From Thauera sp. 28 (GTDB lineage: Bacteria; Pseudomonadota; Gammaproteobacteria; Burkholderiales; Rhodocyclaceae), in the NCBI RefSeq assembly GCF_000310145.2, contig NZ_AMXA01000021.1, positions 1 to 64,000 on the forward strand: a stretch of 64,000 bases of DNA, written 5' to 3'. Made by a program: the position numbers and the translations under genes. The notes under the pieces are model-generated. The model did no database searches and was not told where the DNA came from. It saw nothing but the letters and a program-made list of their open reading frames with translations. Below, in pieces: positions 20,265 to 27,663 of the stretch (the stretch's first letter is position 1; the number at the start of each line of letters is the position of its first letter).

Positions 20265-20756
20265 ATGAAACTGATCGGGTTCGCCGGCTGGTCCGGCAGC
20301 GGCAAGACCACGCTCGTCGAGCAGGTGGTCGGCGTGCTGAGCGCACGCGGTCTCGTCGTGTCGCTGGTCAAGCATGCGCACCATAGCTTCGATATCGACC
20401 ATGCTGGCAAGGACTCCTGGCGTCATCGCCAGGCCGGCTGCCGTGAGGTGCTGGTGAGTTCGGCGCAGCGCTGGTCGCTCACCCGCGAGCTGCGCGGGCA
20501 GCCCGAGGCCACGCTCGATGAGTTGCTTGCCCATCTGGGGCCCTGCGATCTGGTGTTGGTCGAGGGTTTCAAGCGCGCACAGATTCCCAAGATCGAGGTG
20601 CATCGGGCGGTCGTTTCCGAGCCATTGCTGCATCCGGACGACCCGCACATCATCGCTGTCGCCACCGATGTCGACCTGGTCACGCCCTTGCCGCGGCTGA
20701 ACATCAACGATCCCGTGAAGGTGGCCGACTTCATCGTCGACTGGATGCAGGGCTGA
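20265..20756 (+). CDS. mobB: Molybdopterin-guanine dinucleotide biosynthesis protein MobB
   Basis: GTP-binding accessory protein for attaching GMP to molybdenum cofactor, 163 residues. Walker A GWSGSGKTTLVEQ sits at residues 8-20. The family segments VSLVKHAHHSFDIDHAGKDS and HRQAGCREVLVSS follow, and LVLVEGFKRAQIPKIEVHR is the signature C-terminal block. It follows the sensor kinase by 21 bp on the same strand and converges on the regulator gene of the fdhD-mobA unit. Its function here is presumably to support the formate dehydrogenase encoded nearby. Confidence 0.95.
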   Translation: MKLIGFAGWSGSGKTTLVEQVVGVLSARGLVVSLVKHAHHSFDIDHAGKDSWRHRQAGCREVLVSSAQRWSLTRELRGQPEATLDELLAHLGPCDLVLVEGFKRAQIPKIEVHRAVVSEPLLHPDDPHIIAVATDVDLVTPLPRLNINDPVKVADFIVDWMQG

Positions 20757-20786
20757 GTCCGCTCGCCCTCGTGCAGGAGGCCTGCT

Positions 20787-21737
20787 TCAGTCCAGGGTGA
20801 GTACGCGACCGAGCGGCGATAGATCGTAGCCGCTCAGGCGCAGTGACAGGGACTGCGCGCGGGCGTTGCCGTAGGCGCTGAGCAGGTCCTGGAACAGGCG
20901 GCGGAACAGGATGTCGCGCGGCAGTGCGAGATCGAAGGCCTCCCAGCCCAGGGGCAGGAAGCCCAGTCCGAACTCCGCCGCCGCCGCGCGCGTGCCCGGT
21001 GCGCAGTCGGCGTCCTCGCGTGCGACCACCGCAGCGGCTTCGCGCTCGCTGCGTGCTTCTGCCACCACGCTGCAATCGGCGGCGGAAAACCCGCGGCTGG
21101 CGAGGGCCGACTCCAGGAAGTGGCGCGAGCCGGCGCCGGTCTGGCGCATCGCCCAGCGGTAGTCGAAAGCAACAAGCGTCTCGAGACCGTCGACCTCCAG
21201 CCCGCGGCGCAGGATCACGCCCTGCTCACGCAGGGCCAGGCGCACCAGGGTCCAGCCGCGACTGGCGCCGAAGCGGCGCAACAGGAGCGCATGCTGCTGC
21301 GCGCTGTGCTCGACCCCGCCCCAGTGCAGCGCACACACGTTGGCTCGACGGCGTGCGAGCAGCTCCAGGCCGGTGAGCGTGCCGGTGGGGCTGTAGGCGA
21401 CCAGGCCTTCGGCGCCGAGTTGGGCGGCCAGCGCCGCGGTGGTCGCGGCCAGCAGCGGGTCGTCACTGCCGGTGATCAGCAGGCGGTCGGTGAGTGCGCC
21501 ACCATGGGCCTGCTCGAGCAGCCACTCCTCCAGCAAGGCGCGCGGGAACAGCCACTTGCCGCCGATGCGTGCGGCCGGAATCTCGCGGCTATTGGCGAGC
21601 TCGTAGAGCTTCTTCTCGTTGAGCTGCAGGAAGCTGGCCGCTTCGCGCGCGGTCAGGCAGGCTGCCGGGAGCGCGACATCCTGCGGTGCACGCTGTGTCA
21701 AGGCCGGGTCCGTCACCCGCTTGTCCCTGTCAGCCAT
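20787..21737 (-). CDS. HTH regulator fused to a periplasmic-binding-protein-like domain
   Basis: A 316-residue predicted transcription factor. Residues about 28-72 form an excisionase/MerR-like winged helix (LTAREAASFLQLNEKKLYEL, RIGGKWLFPRALLEEWL). From about 85 on it resembles the PBP-like domain (type PF12727) related to molybdate-binding proteins: LLITGSDDPLLAATTAALAA, then GVEHSAQQHALLLRRFG and GFLPLGWEAFDLALPRDIL. No signal peptide is present, so the binding domain is intracellular. The gene start overlaps the mobA stop by 8 nt, and it is third in fdhD-mobA-regulator. The natural guess is a sensor of molybdate, tungstate or cofactor that tunes formate dehydrogenase or cofactor genes. 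The ligand is inferred, not shown. Confidence 0.8.
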   Translation of the reverse strand: MADRDKRVTDPALTQRAPQDVALPAACLTAREAASFLQLNEKKLYELANSREIPAARIGGKWLFPRALLEEWLLEQAHGGALTDRLLITGSDDPLLAATTAALAAQLGAEGLVAYSPTGTLTGLELLARRRANVCALHWGGVEHSAQQHALLLRRFGASRGWTLVRLALREQGVILRRGLEVDGLETLVAFDYRWAMRQTGAGSRHFLESALASRGFSAADCSVVAEARSEREAAAVVAREDADCAPGTRAAAAEFGLGFLPLGWEAFDLALPRDILFRRLFQDLLSAYGNARAQSLSLRLSGYDLSPLGRVLTLD

Positions 21738-22377
21738 GGCCTGCGGGCAGCTCCTGCCCTGCAGCGGCGAGTTCGTCGCGGGTGTTGATGTTGCGGAAGG
21801 CAGCCTCCTCGTCGTCGAAGCTCACCTCGACCACGTCGAGGCTGCCGTACCAGCGATCGATCCTGCGTCCGCCGCTGGCGAGGAAAGTGCCGAGGTGCTC
21901 GGCGAGATCGCGCCGGCACAGGCAGAACACCGGGTGGGGTTGGTCGAAGGTCTTTGCCACGGCAAGCTGTGCATTGGCTGCATGCAGTGCGCTGGCGAGA
22001 CGCTCGACAAGGTCATGGGGCAGGAAGGGCGAGTCGCAGGGCGCGGTGACGACCAGGGGGTGCCGAGCGCGCGTGAGTGCTGCATGCAGCCCGGCCAGCG
22101 GCCCCGCGAATCCGCCGATGTCGTCGCCGAATACCGGATAGCCGAATGCTTGCCAGGCTTCGAGGTTCTGGTTGGCGTTGATGATCAGCGCATCGACCTG
22201 GGGGGCGAGGCGCTCGAGCGCATGTGCGGCCATCGGCCGTCCGGCGAGCTCGACCAGACCCTTGTCGACGCCGCCCATCCGGCTGCCCTGGCCGCCCGCC
22301 AGTAGCACGCCGGTGATGCGCCGATCGGCAGTGCGGCCGGAGTCCGGGAGGCCGGCAGGCGTCGTTGTCGCGGTCAT
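21730..22377 (-). CDS. mobA: Molybdenum cofactor guanylyltransferase MobA
   Basis: Transfers GMP from GTP to Mo-molybdopterin to form the MGD cofactor required by FdhA. It has 215 residues, with the nucleotidyltransferase signature ITGVLLAGGQGSRMGGVDKG (about 21-40) and the following GRPMAAHALERL. Further blocks are YPVFGDDIGGFAGPLAGLHA and TAPCDSPFLPHDLVERL. The N-terminal 20 residues are loosely conserved-looking, so the exact start is a little uncertain. It lies 45 bp downstream of fdhD and overlaps the HTH/PBP regulator gene by 8 nt. Confidence 0.94.
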   Translation of the reverse strand: MTATTTPAGLPDSGRTADRRITGVLLAGGQGSRMGGVDKGLVELAGRPMAAHALERLAPQVDALIINANQNLEAWQAFGYPVFGDDIGGFAGPLAGLHAALTRARHPLVVTAPCDSPFLPHDLVERLASALHAANAQLAVAKTFDQPHPVFCLCRRDLAEHLGTFLASGGRRIDRWYGSLDVVEVSFDDEEAAFRNINTRDELAAAGQELPAGHG

Positions 22378-22422
22378 CGTCTGGGCTCCATCGGTACGCG
22401 GTTGGCTTTGTTTGTGGTGGCT

Positions 22423-23256
22423 TCAGTCGCGCTCGAAGCGGTCGGCGCCGGTGAAGAGCAGGTAGTGCTTGCCCTGTGCGCGCCCGATCATGGTGAGGCC
22501 GATGCGCTGCGCGATCTGCCAGCCCATGTGGGTGAGGCCGGAGCGCGAGACAAGGAAGGGGATGCCCATCTGCGCCGTCTTGATCACCATCTCGGAGGTC
22601 AGCCGGCCGGTGGTGTAGAAGATCTTGTCTCCGCCATCCAGGCCGTCGAGCCACATCTGCCCGGCGATCGCGTCCACCGCGTTGTGGCGACCGACGTCCT
22701 CGAAGAACATCAGGATCTCGCACCCGCCCGGCGTGGCCTGGGCGAGGGCGCAGCCGTGCACGGCGCCAGCCTGCTTGTAGATGGACTCATGGTGACGTAC
22801 CGCGTCCATCAGCGCATACAGGGTCGACTGTCTGAGCGTGCGCTCATGGGCCAGGCGGATCTGGTCGATTTCGTCCATCAGCCCGCCGAACACCGTACCC
22901 TGGCCGCAGCCGGTGGTGACGGTGCGGCTGCCGAGCTTGTCGTCGAGGTCGCGCAGCCCGGCGCGGGTGGTCACTGACACGGCGTCGACCTCCCAGTCGA
23001 CCTGGACCGCGGCGATCTCGTCCAGCGCGCGCACCAGGCGCTGGTTGCGCAACCAGCCGATGGTGAGCGCCTCGGGCGCTGCGCCGAGGGTCATGAGGGT
23101 GACGATCTCGCGCTTGTCGACATACAGCGTGAGCGGGTGTTCGCCGGCAATCGAGGTCGGCACGACGTCGCCGTGTTCGTTGATCGCCGGGATGTCGACC
23201 GTGAGCGGGCGGCTGGCCTGGCTCAGCAGGGGAGGATTCGGGGGAGGCGCATTCAT
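22423..23256 (-). CDS. fdhD: Formate dehydrogenase accessory sulfurtransferase FdhD
   Basis: Carries sulfur from IscS to the bis-MGD cofactor so that formate dehydrogenase becomes active. It has 277 residues, with typical blocks: EHPLTLYVDKREIVTLMTLG, SIYKQAGAVHGCALA, FFEDVGRHNAVDAIAG, and the STGRLTSEMV-like TTGRLTSEMVIKTAQMGIP. The family's CxxC loop is altered: the sequence reads TTGCGQGTVF, keeping Cys117 but having glycine where the second cysteine is expected. The ATG at 23256 is chosen because the 20 upstream residues look unconserved. It is the first gene of the leftward fdhD-mobA-regulator unit and diverges from the formate dehydrogenase operon. Confidence 0.93.
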   Translation of the reverse strand: MNAPPPNPPLLSQASRPLTVDIPAINEHGDVVPTSIAGEHPLTLYVDKREIVTLMTLGAAPEALTIGWLRNQRLVRALDEIAAVQVDWEVDAVSVTTRAGLRDLDDKLGSRTVTTGCGQGTVFGGLMDEIDQIRLAHERTLRQSTLYALMDAVRHHESIYKQAGAVHGCALAQATPGGCEILMFFEDVGRHNAVDAIAGQMWLDGLDGGDKIFYTTGRLTSEMVIKTAQMGIPFLVSRSGLTHMGWQIAQRIGLTMIGRAQGKHYLLFTGADRFERD

Positions 23257-23434
23257 GGGCGGATCGCTTGTTGCACGCGGGGCTGCAGGCCCTGGAGCAG
23301 AGGATTGTAGCGGCAAGCGGGGCGCTGCGTGGCGGTGCTGCGATCACCGGGCTGCAGTGCTCGATGGTCGCCGGCTCGAGGCTGCGGACGTATGCTGTAG
23401 ACAGAGTTCGGTTCCACAAGTCAGGTGAAGAGTC

Positions 23435-23902
23435 ATGAACGAGTTTCCGATCGCGGTGATCATGGAGTGTCGCCGCCTGAACAATCCCTGGGTGGATGAG
23501 GCCTGGGAGGCGGTCGGGGTGGTGCCGGCCTTCGCCGACCCCGGACCCGGGGTCGCCGAGATCGTCTCCGAGCCGGAGCGGCGGCAGTGGCGGATTGGCG
23601 GTCACGCGCTGGCGCTCTTTCGTGACGAGGTGGACAACTATTTCCTCAACATGAGCTCGCCGATTCCCAAGGTGTTCGTGATGTGGCGCAAGGAAGGCGG
23701 CCAGGCGCTGCCTGCTGCCGTGTCAGTGAGCTATGGTGAGGCGGCGCGCTGGCTGGACTCGGGCGAGCAGGTCGATGGGGTGGCGATGTCGCGTGAGATC
23801 GCCGACTGGGTGGGCGATTTCGTCAATACCCATTACAAGCCAGCTCCGCGTCGCAAGGTGAGGCGCAATGACCCGCTTGCGCAGGACAGGAGGCCGCAGT
23901 GA
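23435..23902 (+). CDS. DUF3305 protein, formate dehydrogenase-associated
   Basis: A 155-residue soluble protein matching the DUF3305 family, found beside formate dehydrogenase genes. It opens MNEFPIAVIMECRRLNNPWV and includes WRIGGHALALFRDEVDNYFL and PKVFVMWRKE, then a basic C-terminus. No catalytic motif or signal peptide is visible. A GGTGAAGAG ribosome site precedes the ATG. Its stop overlaps the GTG start of the DUF3306 gene (GTGA), so the two are coupled and probably cooperate, perhaps in assembly or maturation. The molecular function is unknown. Confidence 0.8.
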   Translation: MNEFPIAVIMECRRLNNPWVDEAWEAVGVVPAFADPGPGVAEIVSEPERRQWRIGGHALALFRDEVDNYFLNMSSPIPKVFVMWRKEGGQALPAAVSVSYGEAARWLDSGEQVDGVAMSREIADWVGDFVNTHYKPAPRRKVRRNDPLAQDRRPQ

Positions 23903-24507
23903 GCGGTGGCTTCCTGTCGCGCTGGTCGAAGCGCAAGCTCGCAGCGGGGGGCGCGCCCGTGCGCCCTGTTGCCGAGCCGCCGGTTACGGTCGCGGATCGA
24001 GCTGCCGATGGCGGGCTGGACGAACATGCGGATGCCGCCCTTGCTGTTCCGGCGCCCGCGGCGGTCGAACTGCCCCCGGTTGAAGCGCTGACGCTGGCGT
24101 CGGACTTCACCGCCTTCCTCAAGGAGGAGGTCAGCGAGGCCGTGCGCCGCCAGGCGCTCAAGAAGCTCTTTGCCGACCCGCATTTCAACCGCATGGACGG
24201 GCTGGACGTCTATATCGACGACTACAACATCGCCGACCCGATCCCGCCGAACTTGATGGAAAAGCTCAAGCATGCGCGCGAGTGGCTGGGGGATGCGCCG
24301 CCTGCAGAGCAGACGGAGGCGCCCGGCGAAACTCTGGATACACCCGCTGCCGCGTCCGCAGCGGGCCTATCCGAGGAGCTCGTGCCCGAGGGCGCCTCGA
24401 CGCCCCCAGCCGGCGAGCAGGCGTCGGCTGCAGGCCTTGCCGAAGCTGCGCCTGCAGCCGGGAGCGCGGCCGAGGGGCAGACCAACGGCGCTGCCTGGGA
24501 GGCGTAG
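23899..24507 (+). CDS. DUF3306 protein, formate dehydrogenase-associated
   Basis: A 202-residue protein of the DUF3306 type. It begins at GTG (23899) with SGGFLSRWSKRKLAAG. The conserved core is LASDFTAFLKEEVSEAVRRQ and ALKKLFADPHFNRMDGLDVY, followed by DDYNIADPIPPNLMEKLKHA. The C-terminal third is an Ala/Pro/Glu-rich low-complexity tail. No cofactor motif is visible. The GTGA overlap with the DUF3305 gene implies translational coupling. A 159-bp gap with possible regulatory elements separates it from the polyferredoxin gene. The function is unknown; context suggests a role in formate dehydrogenase maturation. Confidence 0.8.
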   Translation: MSGGFLSRWSKRKLAAGGAPVRPVAEPPVTVADRAADGGLDEHADAALAVPAPAAVELPPVEALTLASDFTAFLKEEVSEAVRRQALKKLFADPHFNRMDGLDVYIDDYNIADPIPPNLMEKLKHAREWLGDAPPAEQTEAPGETLDTPAAASAAGLSEELVPEGASTPPAGEQASAAGLAEAAPAAGSAAEGQTNGAAWEA

Positions 24508-24516
24508 CCGGCCCGG

Positions 24517-24549
24517 TGGGACAAAACGGGGCGTCTGGGACAATTTGTC
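24517..24549. promoter_or_regulatory. TGGGACAA direct repeats plus GACAATTTGTC palindrome
   Basis: Between the DUF3306 and polyferredoxin genes, TGGGACAA occurs at 24517-24524 and 24536-24543, 19 bp apart (about two helical turns). The second copy runs into a perfect 11-bp palindrome, GACAATTTGTC (24539-24549). The spacing and symmetry suggest an operator or enhancer-type site for a dimeric activator. No known consensus is matched. Confidence 0.35.
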
Positions 24550-24573
24550 TGTACTGAGACCAGTTGGCGCCCC

Positions 24574-24588
24574 AGGGTGGTCTTTTGC
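24574..24588 (+). promoter_or_regulatory. Weak candidate sigma-54 (-24/-12) promoter upstream of the formate dehydrogenase genes
   Basis: AGGGTGGTCTTTTGC has the GG and GC dinucleotides at the required 10-nt separation and matches 7 of 11 conserved sigma-54 positions (TGGCACG-N4-TTGC), including TTGC. A start near 24600 would leave a leader of about 67 nt before the polyferredoxin gene. The -24 half is poor, so this is tentative. Confidence 0.3.
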
Positions 24589-24666
24589 GGTTTGTTTTGT
24601 GGTCCAGGGTTCCGTTTTGGCTGGCCCGCCGAGTGCTTCGAATCGGTGGATTAAACGGACGAATCG

Positions 24667-26775
24667 ATGCACGACAATCAAGAGCGGATCCGCCTCTGCG
24701 ACTGTAATCGCAGTTTCTCGCTGGACGCCGGGCAGCTTGCTGCTGCCGGCGTCGTTGCGTCCTGTCACCACGCGCTGTGCGCCCAGGACTTGCCTGTGGT
24801 GGACGCAGACCTTGCCGCCGGGCGCACGGTCTTCGTGTCCTGTACGCAGGAAACCGCGCTGTTCGGCGAACTGGCCGACACGCACGAGGCCGGTCAGCGC
24901 ATCCACTTCTTCAACCTGCGCGAGAACGCCGGCCGCTCGGCCGAGTCGGCGCAGGCGGCGCCCAAGCTGGCCGCGCTGATCGCGGCAGCGACCACCTTGC
25001 CCGCGCCCGAGCCCGTGCCCGCGGTGCAGATGCAGGCTGGGCGCAGCCTGTTGATCATCGGTGAAGCAGGCGCCGCGCTTGGCTGGGCAGAACGCCTGGC
25101 AGGCAGCTTCGATCCGGCGGTGCTCATAACCCAGCGTGCTGGCGAAGTCGAACTGCCCGCGGCCAATGAGTACCCGGTGTGGTCGGGCAAGGTGCTGAGC
25201 TTGTCTGGTCACCTCGGCGAATTCGAGCTGCAATGGCAGCAGCGCAATCCGATCGACCTCGAACTTTGCGTGCGCTGCAACGCCTGTGTGAAGGCCTGTC
25301 CCGAGGGCGCGATCGGTTTCGACCTGCAGGTCGATGTCGACGCCTGTCGCGGCCACCGCGCCTGCGTCGCCGCCTGTGGCGAGATCGGCGCGATCGATTT
25401 CGCGCGCACCGATACGGCGCGCAGCGAGCGCTTCGACCTCGTGCTCGACCTGTCCGTCGAGCCTCTGCTCAAGCGCATCGAACTGCCCGACGGCTACGCG
25501 GCGCCGGGCCGCGATCCCTTCGAGCAGGCGCTGGCGGTGCAGTCGCTGGGCGAGTTCATCGGCGAGTTCGAGAAGCCGCGCTACGTTGCCTTCGACGCGG
25601 GCCTGTGCGCGCACAGCCGCGCCAGGAAGACGGGCTGTACCAACTGCATCGAGGTCTGCGCCACCGAGGCGATCCGTTCCAACGGCGACGTGATCGCCGT
25701 TGATCCCTGGTTGTGCAAGGGCTGTGGCACCTGCAGCACGGTGTGTCCGTCGGGTGCGCTGGGCTTCCAGTTTCCGCGCGTGCCCGATGTAGGCCTGCGT
25801 GTGAAGACCCTGCTTTCTGAGTACGCCCGCACGGGTGGCCGCGACGCCTGCATCGTGTTTCACGCTGCAGAGGACGGTGCCGCTGCCATTGCCCGTCTTG
25901 CGCGCCGTGGTCGCGGCCTGCCTGCGCGCGTGATCCCGGTCGAGGTGTGGAGCGCGGATGCGGTCGGGCTGGACCTGATGCTCGGTAGCCTGGCGCTGGG
26001 GGCCTGCCAGGTCGCCGTACTCGCTGCCGGCAGTCACGACGCCGCGCCACTCAAGGCCCAGGCCGGCTACGGCCAGACCATCCTGTCTGCACTCGGCTAC
26101 GCGGGCGAGCATCTGCGCATCATCGAGGCCGATGCCGAGGACTGGCAGGCACTGGAGCGCGCCCTGTGGTCGTGGACGCCCGCAACCGGCGTTGCCGTGC
26201 CGGCGCGTTTCCGCCTGCTGCCGAAGAAGCGCGAGACGCTGGACTTCGCGCTCCGCCACCTTGTCCAACACGCTCCCGCGGCGCAGGCCGCGCCGGGCTT
26301 GCCCGCCGCGATCGCACTGAAGGCCGGCGCGCCCTTCGGTCAGGTCGTCGTGTCCGACGCATGCACGCTGTGCATGGCCTGTACCGGCGCCTGTCCGGCT
26401 GGCGCCCTGCGTGCTGCGACCGACAGCTACCGGCTCGACTTCATCGAGCGCAACTGCCTGCAGTGCGGCCTGTGCGTCGCCTCCTGTCCGGAGTCGGCGC
26501 TGGCGCTCGAACCCCGCCTGGCGCTGGGCGAGGAGGCGCGTCGGGCGCGTGCCCTGCGTGAGGCCGACATGTTCCACTGCACCGCCTGTGGCAAGGCGAT
26601 GGGGGCCGCGCCGCTGATCGAATCCATGATCGCCCGCCTGTCCGGGCATTCCATGTTCGCCACCGAGGCTGAGCGTGCCCGCCTGCGCATGTGTGCGGAT
26701 TGCCGTGTCATCGACATGATGAAGTCCGAATCGACCTCAAGTTCGGCCGTGAAGGCCTGGGATCTGTCCGAATGA
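24667..26775 (+). CDS. Polyferredoxin-type 4Fe-4S protein of the formate dehydrogenase operon
   Basis: A 702-residue iron-sulfur protein with at least five recognisable cluster-binding segments. In order they are CVRCNACVKACPEGAIGF near 201, a looser CRGHRACVAACG just after, and CTNCIEVCATEAI near 323. Then come CKGCGTCSTVCPSGAL near 351, CTLCMACTGACPAGAL near 566, and CLQCGLCVASCPESAL near 597. Further cysteine pairs lie at the N-terminus (CDCNRSF) and C-terminus (CTACGK, CADC). There is no signal peptide or transmembrane helix, so it is cytoplasmic. It precedes the TorD-like chaperone gene with a 4-nt overlap. It may exchange electrons with, or help mature, the formate dehydrogenase; no direct evidence distinguishes these. 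Confidence 0.88.
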   Translation: MHDNQERIRLCDCNRSFSLDAGQLAAAGVVASCHHALCAQDLPVVDADLAAGRTVFVSCTQETALFGELADTHEAGQRIHFFNLRENAGRSAESAQAAPKLAALIAAATTLPAPEPVPAVQMQAGRSLLIIGEAGAALGWAERLAGSFDPAVLITQRAGEVELPAANEYPVWSGKVLSLSGHLGEFELQWQQRNPIDLELCVRCNACVKACPEGAIGFDLQVDVDACRGHRACVAACGEIGAIDFARTDTARSERFDLVLDLSVEPLLKRIELPDGYAAPGRDPFEQALAVQSLGEFIGEFEKPRYVAFDAGLCAHSRARKTGCTNCIEVCATEAIRSNGDVIAVDPWLCKGCGTCSTVCPSGALGFQFPRVPDVGLRVKTLLSEYARTGGRDACIVFHAAEDGAAAIARLARRGRGLPARVIPVEVWSADAVGLDLMLGSLALGACQVAVLAAGSHDAAPLKAQAGYGQTILSALGYAGEHLRIIEADAEDWQALERALWSWTPATGVAVPARFRLLPKKRETLDFALRHLVQHAPAAQAAPGLPAAIALKAGAPFGQVVVSDACTLCMACTGACPAGALRAATDSYRLDFIERNCLQCGLCVASCPESALALEPRLALGEEARRARALREADMFHCTACGKAMGAAPLIESMIARLSGHSMFATEAERARLRMCADCRVIDMMKSESTSSSAVKAWDLSE

Positions 26776-27404
26776 GCGCCGCTACCATCCCCGTCCATGC
26801 CCAACCCAGCTGGTCCGAAGAGGACCGTGCTCGTGCCGAGCACTACGCACTGCTTGCGCGCCTGCTCCATGGCGCGCCGGATGCGCCGCTGCTGGCTGCG
26901 CTTGCAGCGGCGGCGAGCGCCCTCGGCGGTACGGCCGGCGCCTTGCCGCAGGCCTGGGCCGCACTTGGCGCTGCGGCTGGTGCGCCCTTGCAGGGGGTAT
27001 GCGACGAATTCAACGCCCTCTTCATCAGCGTTGGCAAGCCGGCGGTGATGGCCAATGGCTCGTGGTACCTGACCGGCTTCCTGCAAGAGGAGCCGCTAGC
27101 CGAACTGCGTGCCGACCTCGCCGAGCTCGGGCTTGGCCGTCGCGCCGGGGTGACGGAAACCGAGGACCACATCGCCGCGCTCGCCGAGGTCATGCGCCAC
27201 CTGGTGCTGACCGGGCCTGACGAGGCGGGCCTGCAGCGCCAGCGCGCGTTCTTCGCGCGCCACATCGCGCCCTGGTATGCCGATTTTGCACATGCCCTGG
27301 CGCAGGCGCCCGGGGCGGACTTTTACGCGAAGGTGGGTGCCTTGCTGCTGGCCTTCATGGACATCGAGCGCGAGGCGTTCGACATGCTGGAGGTGTCCGC
27401 CTGA
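26772..27404 (+). CDS. TorD/DmsD-family molybdoenzyme chaperone
   Basis: A 210-residue all-helical chaperone of the TorD/DmsD/NarJ superfamily, expected to bind the twin-arginine leader of FdhA and hold it until cofactor insertion. Recognisable features are YALLARLLHGAPDAPLLAAL near the N-terminus and the region DEFNALFISVGKPAV. The family hallmark region near 105-165 contains YLTGFLQEEPLAELRADL, then TEDHIAALAEVMRHLV and AFFARHIAPWYADFAHAL. Its ATG overlaps the polyferredoxin stop (ATGA). The start at 26772 removes 27 residues that read from the preceding gene in another frame. Two Tat substrates follow directly, which supports the role. Confidence 0.87.
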   Translation: MSAATIPVHAQPSWSEEDRARAEHYALLARLLHGAPDAPLLAALAAAASALGGTAGALPQAWAALGAAAGAPLQGVCDEFNALFISVGKPAVMANGSWYLTGFLQEEPLAELRADLAELGLGRRAGVTETEDHIAALAEVMRHLVLTGPDEAGLQRQRAFFARHIAPWYADFAHALAQAPGADFYAKVGALLLAFMDIEREAFDMLEVSA

Positions 27405-27440
27405 CGGGCGGATGCCGATTCTTTGTTGGGGGGGAGATCG

Positions 27441-27650
27441 ATGATGAAAGACGACACGACGAAATTGTCCCGGCGGAACTTCCTGATGGCCGTCGGTGCG
27501 GGCAGTGCCGCAAGCGCCGCCGCGGTGGCGACGGCAGCGACCCAGGCCGTACCGCAGGCGGCGGCCGTGGTCGAGGATGCACGCCGCGAGGCTGCAGAGC
27601 AGGGCACCAGCGCGCACATGCGCAACTACTACCGCACCGCGCGGATCTGA
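27441..27650 (+). CDS. Small Tat-targeted protein of formate dehydrogenase loci
   Basis: A 69-residue protein with a twin-arginine leader (SRRNFLMAVGAGSAASAAAV) and a short mature tail ending SAHMRNYYRTARI. It matches the description of the small 'formate dehydrogenase region TAT target' family. A GGGGGGGAG ribosome site precedes tandem ATG codons at 27441 and 27444; either may be used. It sits 13 bp before fdhA. Its role is unknown. It might act as a small subunit or assembly factor exported with FdhA, which is inference from position and leader only. Confidence 0.82.
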   Translation: MMKDDTTKLSRRNFLMAVGAGSAASAAAVATAATQAVPQAAAVVEDARREAAEQGTSAHMRNYYRTARI

Positions 27651-27663
27651 GGAGGACGCCACG

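Noticed and set aside
20757..20786. GCAGG/CCTGC hairpin between mobB and the HTH/PBP regulator gene
   Set aside because: A 5-bp stem with a 3-nt loop is too short to support as a terminator.
24367..26649. A 760-codon open frame antisense to the polyferredoxin gene
   Set aside because: G+C-rich coding sequence commonly leaves the opposite frame open. Its translation is His/Gln/Arg-rich without motifs, while the plus strand has perfect cysteine-cluster motifs.
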